Assembly (NCBI GenBank): GCA_017509605.1
Contig: JAFWPH010000023.1
Coordinates: forward strand, 1-64,000
Length of the DNA stretch: 64,000 nt
From: Bacteroidaceae bacterium
GTDB lineage: Bacteria > Bacteroidota > Bacteroidia > Bacteroidales > Bacteroidaceae
Direction: 5' to 3'
Shown here in pieces: positions 1-8,275 of the stretch. A program made the position numbers and the translations under genes. Below the pieces are notes generated by a model, which did not search any database, was not told the DNA's origin, and saw only the letters and a list, made by a program, of their open reading frames with translations. Within the stretch, counting starts at the first letter, position 1. Each line of letters opens with the position of its first letter.

Positions 1-602
1 ATCACCTGATTGTTTCCACGGAAGAACTCGCGGCTGTTGAGCATCAGGTAGTCCACCTTCTTGCCATTGACAAATATCTCCCCATTAGGTTTCAGCTCAG
101 CACCCGGCAGTTCGCGCACAAGGTCGTCGAGCATCGAGCCTTCCGGTAGGTTGAACGCCGTGGCATCATAGACAATGGTGTCGCCGCGTTGCACCATCTT
201 GATTTTGGTCGGACGTATAACGACCTCGTTCAGCGTTAGCTCTTTCATCACCTTTCTTTCCATCAGGATAACAGGTAGGTCTATCTGTCGGTTGCGACCG
301 ATGTTCTTCAAGTGGTACGGCAGATAGGCTGTCTCAAATTCCGGATGCGTCACCCTTACAATCAGCTGTTGCGGCACACGGGGCATGTCGCGCTTCACCC
401 AAATGGTGTAGCCGTCAAGTGCCATTGCCATCAGCGAATCTTCGATAATGGTGCTGTCGGCACGCATCAGCGTCACCGTCACATCGGGTATTGCTTGGCG
501 GGTGAACGCATTCTTAATCTGGCCGGTCAGGGTGACGGTTTCTTGTGCCGATGTCGTCGCAGTGACGAGGGCGAGCAGGATAGTGATGATTTGTCGTTTC
601 AT
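1..602 (-). CDS. Outer-membrane beta-barrel protein, N-terminal part (gene runs off the window)
   Basis: The reading frame starts at an ATG at 602 and is still open at base 1, so only the first 200 codons are seen. A signal peptide (MKRQIITILLALVTATTSAQ) is followed by a carboxypeptidase-regulatory-like beta-sandwich domain and the start of a plug-like domain with the segments GDTIVYDATAF and LPEGSMLDDL. The same segments occur in the two full paralogues at 606-3671 and 5284-8124. It starts only 3 bp after the stop of the 1021-residue paralogue, so it is the fourth gene of the sigma/anti-sigma operon. By family it should sit in the outer membrane as a TonB-receptor-like barrel; the ligand is unknown. 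Confidence 0.8.
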   Translation of the reverse strand, partial: MKRQIITILLALVTATTSAQETVTLTGQIKNAFTRQAIPDVTVTLMRADSTIIEDSLMAMALDGYTIWVKRDMPRVPQQLIVRVTHPEFETAYLPYHLKNIGRNRQIDLPVILMERKVMKELTLNEVVIRPTKIKMVQRGDTIVYDATAFNLPEGSMLDDLVRELPGAELKPNGEIFVNGKKVDYLMLNSREFFRGNNQV

Positions 603-605
603 ACT

Positions 606-3600
606 TTACTTTTTCTTCGGATTCTTGTTCCAGTGATACACCAGATGGGCCATGACGTAGTGCGGCAGTGAGCGGTACCATGTCTCGGTGCGGCCCTGAG
701 CGTTGACGGTGTACTGCGTGTTGGAGAGTTGGTGCAGCAGGTCGAAGGCTTCGATGCGGGCGATGAGCTTGCCCTTGAAGAAGGGCTGGCTGACGGAGGC
801 GTTCAGCACGAAGTCGTCGGTGTTGAGTTCGCTGCTGCCGTAGCCGCGACGCGAGTACATGTTGCCGTCGGCTGACAGCGTCGTGTTGATGCGCGGCAGG
901 GTGTAGCGTGCAGAGAGGCCGTATTGGAAGTCGGTGGTGTTCAGCGTCTCGAAATCGTACATCTTGCCCTCCGAGTGCCGCCAGCGGATGTCGCCCGTGG
1001 CGCGGATGTTCAGCGTACCTTTATTAAATTGTATGTAGGCGTTGTCGTGCAGGGTCAGGGTATTGACCACGTTCTCCTCGCTCGCCGTCATGCCTGTGAG
1101 CATGGCGTGGTCAACGGAGTGGTGATAGCCCGCGTCGGCGTTGGTCTGCCACGACCAGTAGCGGTTCTTGTCGATGGTGCGGCTGAAGTCAAACTTGGCA
1201 TTCAGCCGGTAGGCCCCCTTCACGTTCATGGGCTGATAGGTATAGACGCCACTCACGGGGTCGTAGTTCGCCGACTGTGCCGTCTGCCGGTGGTAGATGT
1301 CGGCCGATGTGCCCACGTGCCATTGCTGCTGGTTCCGTCCGGCCTTGTTCGAATAGTCTATACCGAAGTTGGAGGTGACGAAGCTCTTGAGGTCGGGATT
1401 GCCCAGCTTGACGACGAGCGGCTGGCTGTCGTCACGATAGGTGATGCGGTCGGAGAGGTTGGCGGCACTGCGCTTGTGGCTGGCATGTATTCTGAAATCG
1501 TGCTTGCCGTCTTCTGGGACATATCTGAACGAGGCTGATGTATTCACGAACAGCGTGTTTTGCCGTGCCAGCGTGTCAAGACGCCCCCGCTGATAGTCGA
1601 GCGACTCATGGCGTATGGGGACGCTGATGCCTACATTCCACCGCTGGTAACTGATGGTGAACGGACTATTGGGAGCAATCTTGTACTTCCTTTTGCCCGA
1701 GAAGGATATGCCGACCGTGTTCTCGGCCACTTTCGTCCGGCTGTCGTATGAGTTGTTGAAATCGGTGATGGCTGTCAGCGCGTCTATTTGCGAAGCCAAC
1801 AGCAGAGAGTCGGGATGGTACAGATAGTCGCGGGCATCAATGCGTGTCAGATAGAGACTTTCGCCCACGCCCATGTCCACGTCCTTGAACAGCTGCATAC
1901 CATAATTCAAAGATGCGACGCCCCATGTCGTGCGGTTGCTGATGTTGTCCACATTGTGCTGTATGGTCTGCTGCGGATTCACATATTGCCGTGTGCTGTA
2001 TCTCATGGCCGATTCCGACTCATTCTCACTGTGCTGTGCCCTGACGTAGAAGTCCACGTGCTTCTGGTTCTTGCCCACGTTGAATGCACCCTGCGCCTCC
2101 ATGCTTCCGCTCCATGCCTTCCCCTCGTTGAAGCCAAGGTTGCGCTGTGAAGCCGTCAGCGTGTCGTTCCACTGGTCGAACATGGAAGTGAACGCGCCGT
2201 GATTCTTGGAATAGCGGAAGTCGGCCACAGCATACAGATAGAAGGGTTTGGTCAGCGTGAACGCATCCCGTGCATTCCATGCCCGGCTGCCCATGCGGTT
2301 GCGGCTTTCGGTCAGCGACATGGGCGTCATCCCTTGCAGAAACTGCTCATAGCGGCTCCGACTCTCGCTGATGTCGGTAGTCGAGGTGTAAGAAGCGGTC
2401 AGATTGTTCTTCACTTGATCTCCTCTGGAATGATAGTCCACCTCTCCTGCTATGCTTCTGGTCGTGAGCATGTTCTTCGGCATCGTGGCGGGCGTCCAGT
2501 GACCCGATTCGCCGATGTGGCGTGTCTCGTTCACATTGTTCACGTTGCCCAACAGCGTGAAGCGGTAATGGTCGCTGAAGCCGAGGGCAAAGGCACGGGC
2601 AAGCCATCTGTCCTTCGTGCCCACGGCACCCTCTACGTTGGCGATGTAGCCGCGCTGGTACTCTTGTTTCAAGTTCACGTCCATCACATACTTCTTCGGA
2701 TCCACATCGTAGCCCAGTGCCTTGCTCTTGTCCGACTGCATGTCATAGACTTTGATCTCCTTTACGGTGTAGTAAGGAAGGTTCTCCAACAGCACTCGCT
2801 TGTTGCCCCTCATAAAAGAGCGTGAACCAAGCAGCAGTTCATCTACCTTTCGTCCATTCACAAAAATCTCGCCCGCCTCGTTCATCGTCACGCCTGGCAT
2901 CTGGCGGATGAGGTCATCAAGCATCGACCCTTCCGGCAGTTTGAACGCCGTAGCGTCATAGACCAGTGTGTCGCCGCGATAGAACATCTTGACACGCGTG
3001 GCTTTCACCAGCACCTCGCCTAATTCTATCTCACGCACCCTGCGCATCTCCAATGTAGGCACTTCTACCTCGGTCTGCTTACCGACATTCACGCTCTTCC
3101 ACACGCCTTCATAACCTTTCAGCGTGGCATGAATCAACAGTGTCTTGCTGTCTGTCGTCACCTTTGAGTGGTATAAGGCATACGTTAGCCTCATGTTGCC
3201 GGTGTAGATGGATGTCATGGCTGCCGAATCGACCAGCACACTGCTGTCGGCTCTGCATATCGACACTTTAGCGTGGATGAGCGGCATTTTCAGGAATCCG
3301 TCTTCCACTTTTCCGCTGATTTCTATTTCTCTCTCTGTTTGTGGCGTTTGCTTGCGCATAGCCTTTCTCCGTTCCAATTGCACATAGATTCTCTTTCCAT
3401 GTACCTTCACTTTCACGGGCAACCCCTCGCACAATCGTCTGACTGCACTCGCAGCGTCCAGACCGTTGGTCTGTGCTTCAACCGTCAGACCGTCCAGACC
3501 GTCTGAAACGATGTTAATGGAGTATTCCGACTGACTTTGTTCAATGGCTTTGAGCACCTCAAGAAGAGTCTTCTTCTGTCCAGACAGGTCAGGAGTAGAA

Positions 3601-3671
3601 GTGGTTTCTTGTGCGGAAAGCGTACTGGTCAGCACAAACAGAGTGACAACAAAGTATAGCAAACGCTTCAT
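606..3671 (-). CDS. TonB-receptor-like outer-membrane protein with N-terminal STN-like domain
   Basis: 1021 residues. A signal peptide (about 1-20, ending LSA-Q) is followed by an STN-like signalling domain (about 30-100, with a small-domain pattern like that of secretins and TonB receptors), a carboxypeptidase-regulatory-like domain (about 115-205), a plug-like region (about 218-330, GDTLVYDATAFKLPEGSM at 233-250) and a long beta-barrel to the C-terminus. STN domains normally talk to an anti-sigma factor. Its start codon overlaps the stop of the anti-sigma gene (ATGA at 3668-3671), so translation is probably coupled. Likely role: an outer-membrane receptor or assembly protein that also signals its own state to the ECF sigma factor. 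The substrate cannot be read from the sequence. Confidence 0.8.
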   Translation of the reverse strand: MKRLLYFVVTLFVLTSTLSAQETTSTPDLSGQKKTLLEVLKAIEQSQSEYSINIVSDGLDGLTVEAQTNGLDAASAVRRLCEGLPVKVKVHGKRIYVQLERRKAMRKQTPQTEREIEISGKVEDGFLKMPLIHAKVSICRADSSVLVDSAAMTSIYTGNMRLTYALYHSKVTTDSKTLLIHATLKGYEGVWKSVNVGKQTEVEVPTLEMRRVREIELGEVLVKATRVKMFYRGDTLVYDATAFKLPEGSMLDDLIRQMPGVTMNEAGEIFVNGRKVDELLLGSRSFMRGNKRVLLENLPYYTVKEIKVYDMQSDKSKALGYDVDPKKYVMDVNLKQEYQRGYIANVEGAVGTKDRWLARAFALGFSDHYRFTLLGNVNNVNETRHIGESGHWTPATMPKNMLTTRSIAGEVDYHSRGDQVKNNLTASYTSTTDISESRSRYEQFLQGMTPMSLTESRNRMGSRAWNARDAFTLTKPFYLYAVADFRYSKNHGAFTSMFDQWNDTLTASQRNLGFNEGKAWSGSMEAQGAFNVGKNQKHVDFYVRAQHSENESESAMRYSTRQYVNPQQTIQHNVDNISNRTTWGVASLNYGMQLFKDVDMGVGESLYLTRIDARDYLYHPDSLLLASQIDALTAITDFNNSYDSRTKVAENTVGISFSGKRKYKIAPNSPFTISYQRWNVGISVPIRHESLDYQRGRLDTLARQNTLFVNTSASFRYVPEDGKHDFRIHASHKRSAANLSDRITYRDDSQPLVVKLGNPDLKSFVTSNFGIDYSNKAGRNQQQWHVGTSADIYHRQTAQSANYDPVSGVYTYQPMNVKGAYRLNAKFDFSRTIDKNRYWSWQTNADAGYHHSVDHAMLTGMTASEENVVNTLTLHDNAYIQFNKGTLNIRATGDIRWRHSEGKMYDFETLNTTDFQYGLSARYTLPRINTTLSADGNMYSRRGYGSSELNTDDFVLNASVSQPFFKGKLIARIEAFDLLHQLSNTQYTVNAQGRTETWYRSLPHYVMAHLVYHWNKNPKKK

Positions 3672-4348
3672 TCCCCGTCCTCCACTTTTGCACTTTCAAC
3701 AAAGATGGTGTCGTTCTGCAACGTCAGACTCACGTAATCAAAAACATTAAGATGGTCGATGAACGACTCGAGCGAGTCGGCGGGATTCCACGTCGTAATC
3801 AATTTCATCCCACGTGGTTCCTCGTTGCGGAAAAAGACTGCCTTTCCGTAATGGGCTGACACCACAGTGAGGATGCTGTCGAGGCGGACGTCATCGAAAT
3901 GAATGGGATCGGCTACCTCTGAATGGAATTGGCTGTTGGCCTGGCGTGCGTTGCTTGCATCTTCCGTCTGCGCTTTTTGTGGCTCGACCGAATGAGTACG
4001 CACATAATGGATGGCGGCAAAGGCGATGCCCGATATCAATAGAATGACAATGGCTGAGGCGGCGTGCTTCATCCAGTATCGCCCCGAAAACAGTGAAGTG
4101 TTTTTCCCCTTTCCTTGAACTTGTTCGCCTGCCCGTAGGCTTTCGAAACGCTGCCATGCGGCATCCACATCGGCAGGTTGGCTGAACTGTTTCCTACGGC
4201 TGCTGCGCTTGGTTTCCACCATCAGTCGGTATGTTTCGCGTGTCTCTTCATCGCTGTTGATGATGTCACGGATTTCTTGCTCTGAGTATGCCGAGGGGTT
4301 GTCGAGCATATCAAAGAGCTTGCGGATGTTGTCGTTGCTTGTGTCCAT
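3668..4348 (-). CDS. Short anti-sigma factor with DUF4974-type periplasmic domain
   Basis: 226 residues. A cytoplasmic N-terminal part (about 1-92) contains an acidic helix and a basic patch (TKRSSRRKQF). One membrane helix follows at about 96-115. The periplasmic C-terminal domain (about 153-222) resembles the DUF4974 domain that ends FecR-type anti-sigma factors (VRLDSILTVVSAHYG, NDTIFVE). The usual central FecR domain is missing: ordinary Bacteroidota FecR proteins are about 300-400 residues, and here the membrane helix is followed by a roughly 35-residue linker. It lies 13 bp after the sigma gene and overlaps the receptor gene by 4 bp. It should hold the sigma factor at the inner membrane and release it on a signal from the STN domain of the receptor. 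Confidence 0.75.
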   Translation of the reverse strand: MDTSNDNIRKLFDMLDNPSAYSEQEIRDIINSDEETRETYRLMVETKRSSRRKQFSQPADVDAAWQRFESLRAGEQVQGKGKNTSLFSGRYWMKHAASAIVILLISGIAFAAIHYVRTHSVEPQKAQTEDASNARQANSQFHSEVADPIHFDDVRLDSILTVVSAHYGKAVFFRNEEPRGMKLITTWNPADSLESFIDHLNVFDYVSLTLQNDTIFVESAKVEDGE

Positions 4349-4361
4349 TGCGATTGTCGTT

Positions 4362-4856
4362 TTAACGGTATAACTTTGAACGGATTTGCTGGATGCTCTG
4401 TTGCAGATACTTATAGACGGTGTTCTGGTTCATACCGAGGCGTTGGGCGATTTCCTTCAAGGTCAGGTCGTCATCAAAACGCAGATGAAAGATGCTGTGG
4501 TGCGGTTCGTCCAATTCAACGGCACACGTCTGGATGATATCCAGCCGCTCAGTCATCGAGTCTGCGGGCTGCAGGTCAACCGCCTCATCCACAGGGTAGA
4601 GGTTTTTCACCTGCTGTCGCAGCGACGTGCGCCGGATGATGTTCATGCAGCTGTGGTGTACAGCTGTCATCAGGTAAGAGCGTATTCCATCCATTTCGGG
4701 AGTGATGTCCTTCTCCATCAGTCGCATAAACACGTCTTGAACGGTGTCTTCGGCATCTTCGTCAGCACCGAGCAAGGTCCTGGCCAGATGAGACATCTCG
4801 CTGTAATGCTGGCGAAACAGCCTTTCAAGTATCTCATTCTTGAGCATATCAGTCAA
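4362..4856 (-). CDS. ECF-type RNA polymerase sigma factor
   Basis: 164 residues, a normal size for sigma-70 family ECF factors. Region 2 is at about 13-48 (LLGADEDAEDTVQDVFMRL) and region 4 at about 114-162 with a helix-turn-helix (DLTLKEIAQRLGMNQNTVYK). It is the first gene of a leftward operon with the anti-sigma factor and two outer-membrane proteins, so it most likely controls this operon. The start is ambiguous between 4856 and an in-frame ATG at 4847; neither has an obvious ribosome site. No TAnnTTTG box was found upstream, in keeping with possible autoregulation from a non-standard promoter. Confidence 0.88.
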   Translation of the reverse strand: MTDMLKNEILERLFRQHYSEMSHLARTLLGADEDAEDTVQDVFMRLMEKDITPEMDGIRSYLMTAVHHSCMNIIRRTSLRQQVKNLYPVDEAVDLQPADSMTERLDIIQTCAVELDEPHHSIFHLRFDDDLTLKEIAQRLGMNQNTVYKYLQQSIQQIRSKLYR

Positions 4857-5283
4857 TTATTATTGCCTTAGGTAATGGAGGCATTTCTATCTATATAACA
4901 ATCGAGACACATCTTTTTTTATAGGAAAATCGACTATTTCCCCTTTTTCATTCATATCATTGTTTTCTCCTGTTTATTTCAGTTTTAATGCGAAATTACT
5001 GATATTGTTCCGAAAAGTCAAGGAATCGACTTTGCAAATACTTTGCATTTTCGTTCGGGACGGAGTTTGTGAAGTAATAATGTAACGTCAGTTCAATGAA
5101 TTGATGAGAATTACAAAAAGGCTTTGCCTTACATCAAAATTCATGAGAATTTTATGTTTAATTCGTGGTAATTCATGTTGAAAAACAAACACGAATGCCC
5201 ATAAATTGAACACAAATAATTCATAAATATTTTCATCGAATTCACGTTATTGTAGGTGATCATCAAAAAACACATGGAAGGGC
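4857..5283. other. AT-rich intergenic region
   Basis: 427 bp between the sigma operon and the end of the third outer-membrane paralogue. No open frame with protein character was seen. It must hold the promoter of the leftward sigma operon, but I could not identify a -7 box. The part nearest the paralogue contains a 40-bp intergenic repeat (5189-5228) also found at 13731-13770. Confidence 0.6.
5189..5228. repeat. 40-bp intergenic repeat, copy 1
   Basis: Begins ACACGAATG and contains ACACAAAT followed by ATTCAT. It matches 13731-13770 at about 33 of 40 positions. Shorter related pieces lie near 45700 and 47810. All copies are outside genes; the function is unknown. Confidence 0.55.
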
Positions 5284-8124
5284 TTAATGCTTCGGACTCC
5301 TTTGGTATTGCCACGCCACGCGGATCATGACGTAGTTGGGGATGACACGGTACCAAGTTTCAGTGCGGCCCTGGGCGTTCACCTCGTAGGTGGTGTTGGA
5401 GAGTTGGTGCAGCAGGTCGTGGCCTTCAAGTGTCAGTTTCACCTTGCCGTGGAGGAGTGGCTGGGTAATGGAGGCGTTGAGCACGAACTCGTCCTTGTTC
5501 ATCGCGTCGCTGCCGTAGCCCCGTCGGCTCAGCATCATGGCATCCACATTGAATGTGGTATTCCATGCCGGGATGGTCTGCATTGCATTCACACCATACT
5601 GGAAGTCGAAGGCGCTGATGTTGCTGAACGTCGGGCGGTGCCCCCATGTGCGTCGCCAATGCAGGTTGCCGCTCATGCCCACCTTCGTGTTCTTCCCCTT
5701 GTAACTCATCTTCAACTCTTCGTGGAGACTCACGGTTTCCACCTTGTTGAGTTGGGCATCGGTCATGCCGGCGACTGAGGCGTAGTCCACCGAGTGCCAC
5801 ACATTGCAGCCCGTGCTGCTATCCATCCACCATAGCTGATTTTTGTTGAGTGAGAGCGTGGTGTTGTAAGAGGTGTTCCACGACCAGTTGCCCTCCACGT
5901 TCACCGGGCGGTAGGTGTAGGCGTTGGTCAGCTCGTCGTAAGTAAAGCCCTGTGCCACGGAGCGGATGTGATAGGTGTAGCTTGATGTGAGTCTGGCGGC
6001 AGTGACACCCGTTTGTTTGGTTTTCAGTCTGGCTTGATACGACATGTTGGCATTGATGCGGCGATTGTCCTTCAACGAAGGGTTGCCCTCGATGATGCTA
6101 AGTGCGTTGCGGGCGTCTCGGAATGGCATCAGGTTCATCAGCCCCGGCGAGTACGTCGTCATGCCTACACGCAGCCTCCACAAGTCGTGTCTGAGGTTCA
6201 GTGAGGGGTTCAGCACGAAGAGGTTGTGACGGGCGAGGGTGTCGATCACACCGCGTTCGTAGTCGAGCTTTTCGTGCTGTGTAAAAACGGGAAGGGTCAG
6301 TGTCACTTCAACAGGGAAACGCTCCGTCTTGTTCCATTTCAGTGCCATGGTAAACTCGTTCTCCTGTAGCCTCAGTCGGCTCTCACTGCTGTTCTCTGTG
6401 TCATAAACGCTGCAGATTAGGTCGCGGTTCGACGGCAGGAGGTTGATGGCAGTACTGTCACATTGGCCCCATCCCGCCATATTGTTGAGGATGTAGAGTT
6501 GGTCATTGCTGTTGTTTCCCGTCAACTGATATCGTTCCGTCAGGTAGAGGTTCATTGTTGTCCAGTGTTTGAAGAACGACAGCGTAGGCTCGAACTTGTA
6601 ATCCGTGGTGCGGTTGTCCTGATACTCATGACGGTAGCAATCGCTTGACGATGCACCCGAAATGGAGTTCTGGCGATTGAAGGCATCGCGCTCGGCGCGA
6701 GACCAATAAGCAGAAATCTGCCCATCAACAAGTTTGGGAAAGACCATGAATCTGGTGTAGATTGTTTCGCCATACTCCTTCTCATGGTCCAGTCCGTCAG
6801 TTTGCTGTGTGGCTGTTGTTTTCTGGCTGTCCCACATTCCCGAGCTTTGCTCGCCTATCCGTAGCCATTGTCTCATGCTCCCCAACACACTGTTGTCCGT
6901 CTCTTTGTAGTACAGCATGATGTGACTTTCGTAAACCACAGGCAACAAATAGAACCGATTGATGACTTGGAATGCTGTAATCTTGTTGTTGGAAGTGTGC
7001 ATCCTTTCCGAGTACGACGTACCCGTGGGCAGGAAGCGCTCTTGATAGGTGCCCGACTCATCGAGGTCGTTATAGCGGTCGAAGGCCAGTTCTATGTTCT
7101 CCGCGATAGCTGGGAAGCCATTCCATTTCTTCGTTGGCTGATAGTCGATGTTCACACCCGTTGCCTTGCGTGTCGAAGGCTTGTTCTGGTTGCCAAATAT
7201 GAGCCCCTGCCCCTCATTCCATCCTTGTGCAATGGCGCGGGTGATGTCGTTGGTGTTGTTCAGGTTGCCGAATGCGCTCACGGCCATTGTTTTCGTGAGC
7301 AGCAGTCCAAATGCCCGTGTCTGATATCGCTCATGTGTACCGCCTGCCGCCTCGGCATTCGCTATCACGCCCACAGAATACTCGTCTTTCAGGTTCACGT
7401 CCATCACATACTCGGGATATTCGTCCTTGATGCCCCTAATTGCAGCTTGCAACGACTGCCTTTCATACACTTTCAGTTCCTTCACGGTGAAGTAGGGGAG
7501 GTTCTCGAGCAGTACTTTCTTGTTGCCGCGGAAGAGCGACCTTGAGTTGAGCGTCAGTTCGTCTATCTTCCGTCCGTTGATGAATATCTCGCCCTCGTCC
7601 GTCATCCGAGCACCGGGCAGTTGCTCGATTAGGTGTTGTAGCATCGACCCTTCAGGCAGTTGGAATGCCGTGGCGTCATAGACCAGCGTGTCACCGCGCA
7701 TCTTCACCTTGATGCGCGTGGCCTTCACCACCACTTCGTCCAGATTGACGTTCCTCATGATGGACTTACGCATATTGATCATCGGTACCTTGAGTGTATT
7801 GCCCTTGTATCCTTCAGGGATGTTCACCTTCGCCCATCCGTCCTCATAGCCATCCTTCTGCACCCGTACTAGATAGTTGCCGGGCTTTCCCGACATGCCG
7901 ATGTAATATATTGTGGAGACGTGAATGGAATCGTTTCCTATCTCATGGACTTGCGGATAGCACTCCACCATTGTGCTATCATCGCGCATCAGCGTGACCT
8001 TGCAGCCAAAGAGGCCGCGCTCCAGAAAACCGTCCTGCACGCTGCCTTGCAGCACCACGCCTAAATCTTGCCCCATTGCCGAAATGGGAATAAAGGTGAA
8101 AAAGATGATGAATAGTCTGTTCAT
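5284..8124 (-). CDS. TonB-receptor-like outer-membrane protein, third paralogue
   Basis: 946 residues from the ATG at 8124; the frame is open to 8169, but MNRLFIIFFTFIPISAMGQ at 8124 is a clear signal peptide and a -7 box sits at 8152-8145. It lacks the STN domain of the 1021-residue paralogue and begins with a carboxypeptidase-regulatory-like domain, followed by the plug-like signature (GDTLVYDATAFQLPEGSM) and a long barrel. The last 60 residues (HQLSNT, YEVNAQGRTETWYR) match the end of the paralogue closely. It is transcribed divergently from the TPR-HTH regulator at 8276, with which it shares a conserved control region, so that regulator is its probable controller. Ligand unknown. Confidence 0.8.
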   Translation of the reverse strand: MNRLFIIFFTFIPISAMGQDLGVVLQGSVQDGFLERGLFGCKVTLMRDDSTMVECYPQVHEIGNDSIHVSTIYYIGMSGKPGNYLVRVQKDGYEDGWAKVNIPEGYKGNTLKVPMINMRKSIMRNVNLDEVVVKATRIKVKMRGDTLVYDATAFQLPEGSMLQHLIEQLPGARMTDEGEIFINGRKIDELTLNSRSLFRGNKKVLLENLPYFTVKELKVYERQSLQAAIRGIKDEYPEYVMDVNLKDEYSVGVIANAEAAGGTHERYQTRAFGLLLTKTMAVSAFGNLNNTNDITRAIAQGWNEGQGLIFGNQNKPSTRKATGVNIDYQPTKKWNGFPAIAENIELAFDRYNDLDESGTYQERFLPTGTSYSERMHTSNNKITAFQVINRFYLLPVVYESHIMLYYKETDNSVLGSMRQWLRIGEQSSGMWDSQKTTATQQTDGLDHEKEYGETIYTRFMVFPKLVDGQISAYWSRAERDAFNRQNSISGASSSDCYRHEYQDNRTTDYKFEPTLSFFKHWTTMNLYLTERYQLTGNNSNDQLYILNNMAGWGQCDSTAINLLPSNRDLICSVYDTENSSESRLRLQENEFTMALKWNKTERFPVEVTLTLPVFTQHEKLDYERGVIDTLARHNLFVLNPSLNLRHDLWRLRVGMTTYSPGLMNLMPFRDARNALSIIEGNPSLKDNRRINANMSYQARLKTKQTGVTAARLTSSYTYHIRSVAQGFTYDELTNAYTYRPVNVEGNWSWNTSYNTTLSLNKNQLWWMDSSTGCNVWHSVDYASVAGMTDAQLNKVETVSLHEELKMSYKGKNTKVGMSGNLHWRRTWGHRPTFSNISAFDFQYGVNAMQTIPAWNTTFNVDAMMLSRRGYGSDAMNKDEFVLNASITQPLLHGKVKLTLEGHDLLHQLSNTTYEVNAQGRTETWYRVIPNYVMIRVAWQYQRSPKH

Positions 8125-8144
8125 AGTTCTTCCCGTTTTTTCCG

Positions 8145-8152
8145 CAAAGGTA
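8145..8152 (-). promoter_or_regulatory. -7 box of the outer-membrane protein gene
   Basis: Reads TACCTTTG on the minus strand, matching the Bacteroidota TAnnTTTG box. It predicts a transcript start near 8139 and a leader of about 15 bases before the ATG at 8124. Confidence 0.6.
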
Positions 8153-8184
8153 GGTGATGAAAAGGGCAACAGACATTATTTATG

Positions 8185-8225
8185 GTTTACTTGTGGTTTT
8201 CAATTGATTTGTAAACTGAGTTTTC
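8185..8225. promoter_or_regulatory. Probable operator of the divergent control region, copy A
   Basis: GTTTAC at 8185-8190, 20 bp spacer, then GTAAACTGAGTTTTC at 8211-8225. The same parts with the same spacing occur at 11924-11964 before the paralogous regulator. The inverted half-sites (GTAAAC/GTTTAC) suggest a dimeric DNA-binding protein. The site lies just upstream of the expected -33 region of the rightward promoter, where an activator would bind. Confidence 0.6.
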
Positions 8226-8248
8226 ACGCTGTTTCTGGCGATATTTGC

Positions 8249-8256
8249 TAATTTTG
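8249..8256 (+). promoter_or_regulatory. -7 box of the regulator gene
   Basis: Reads TAATTTTG, a TAnnTTTG box, 38 bp after the start of the GTAAAC half-site. It predicts a transcript start near 8262 and a leader of about 14 bases. Confidence 0.6.
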
Positions 8257-8275
8257 TACCCTATTTATACGCGAT

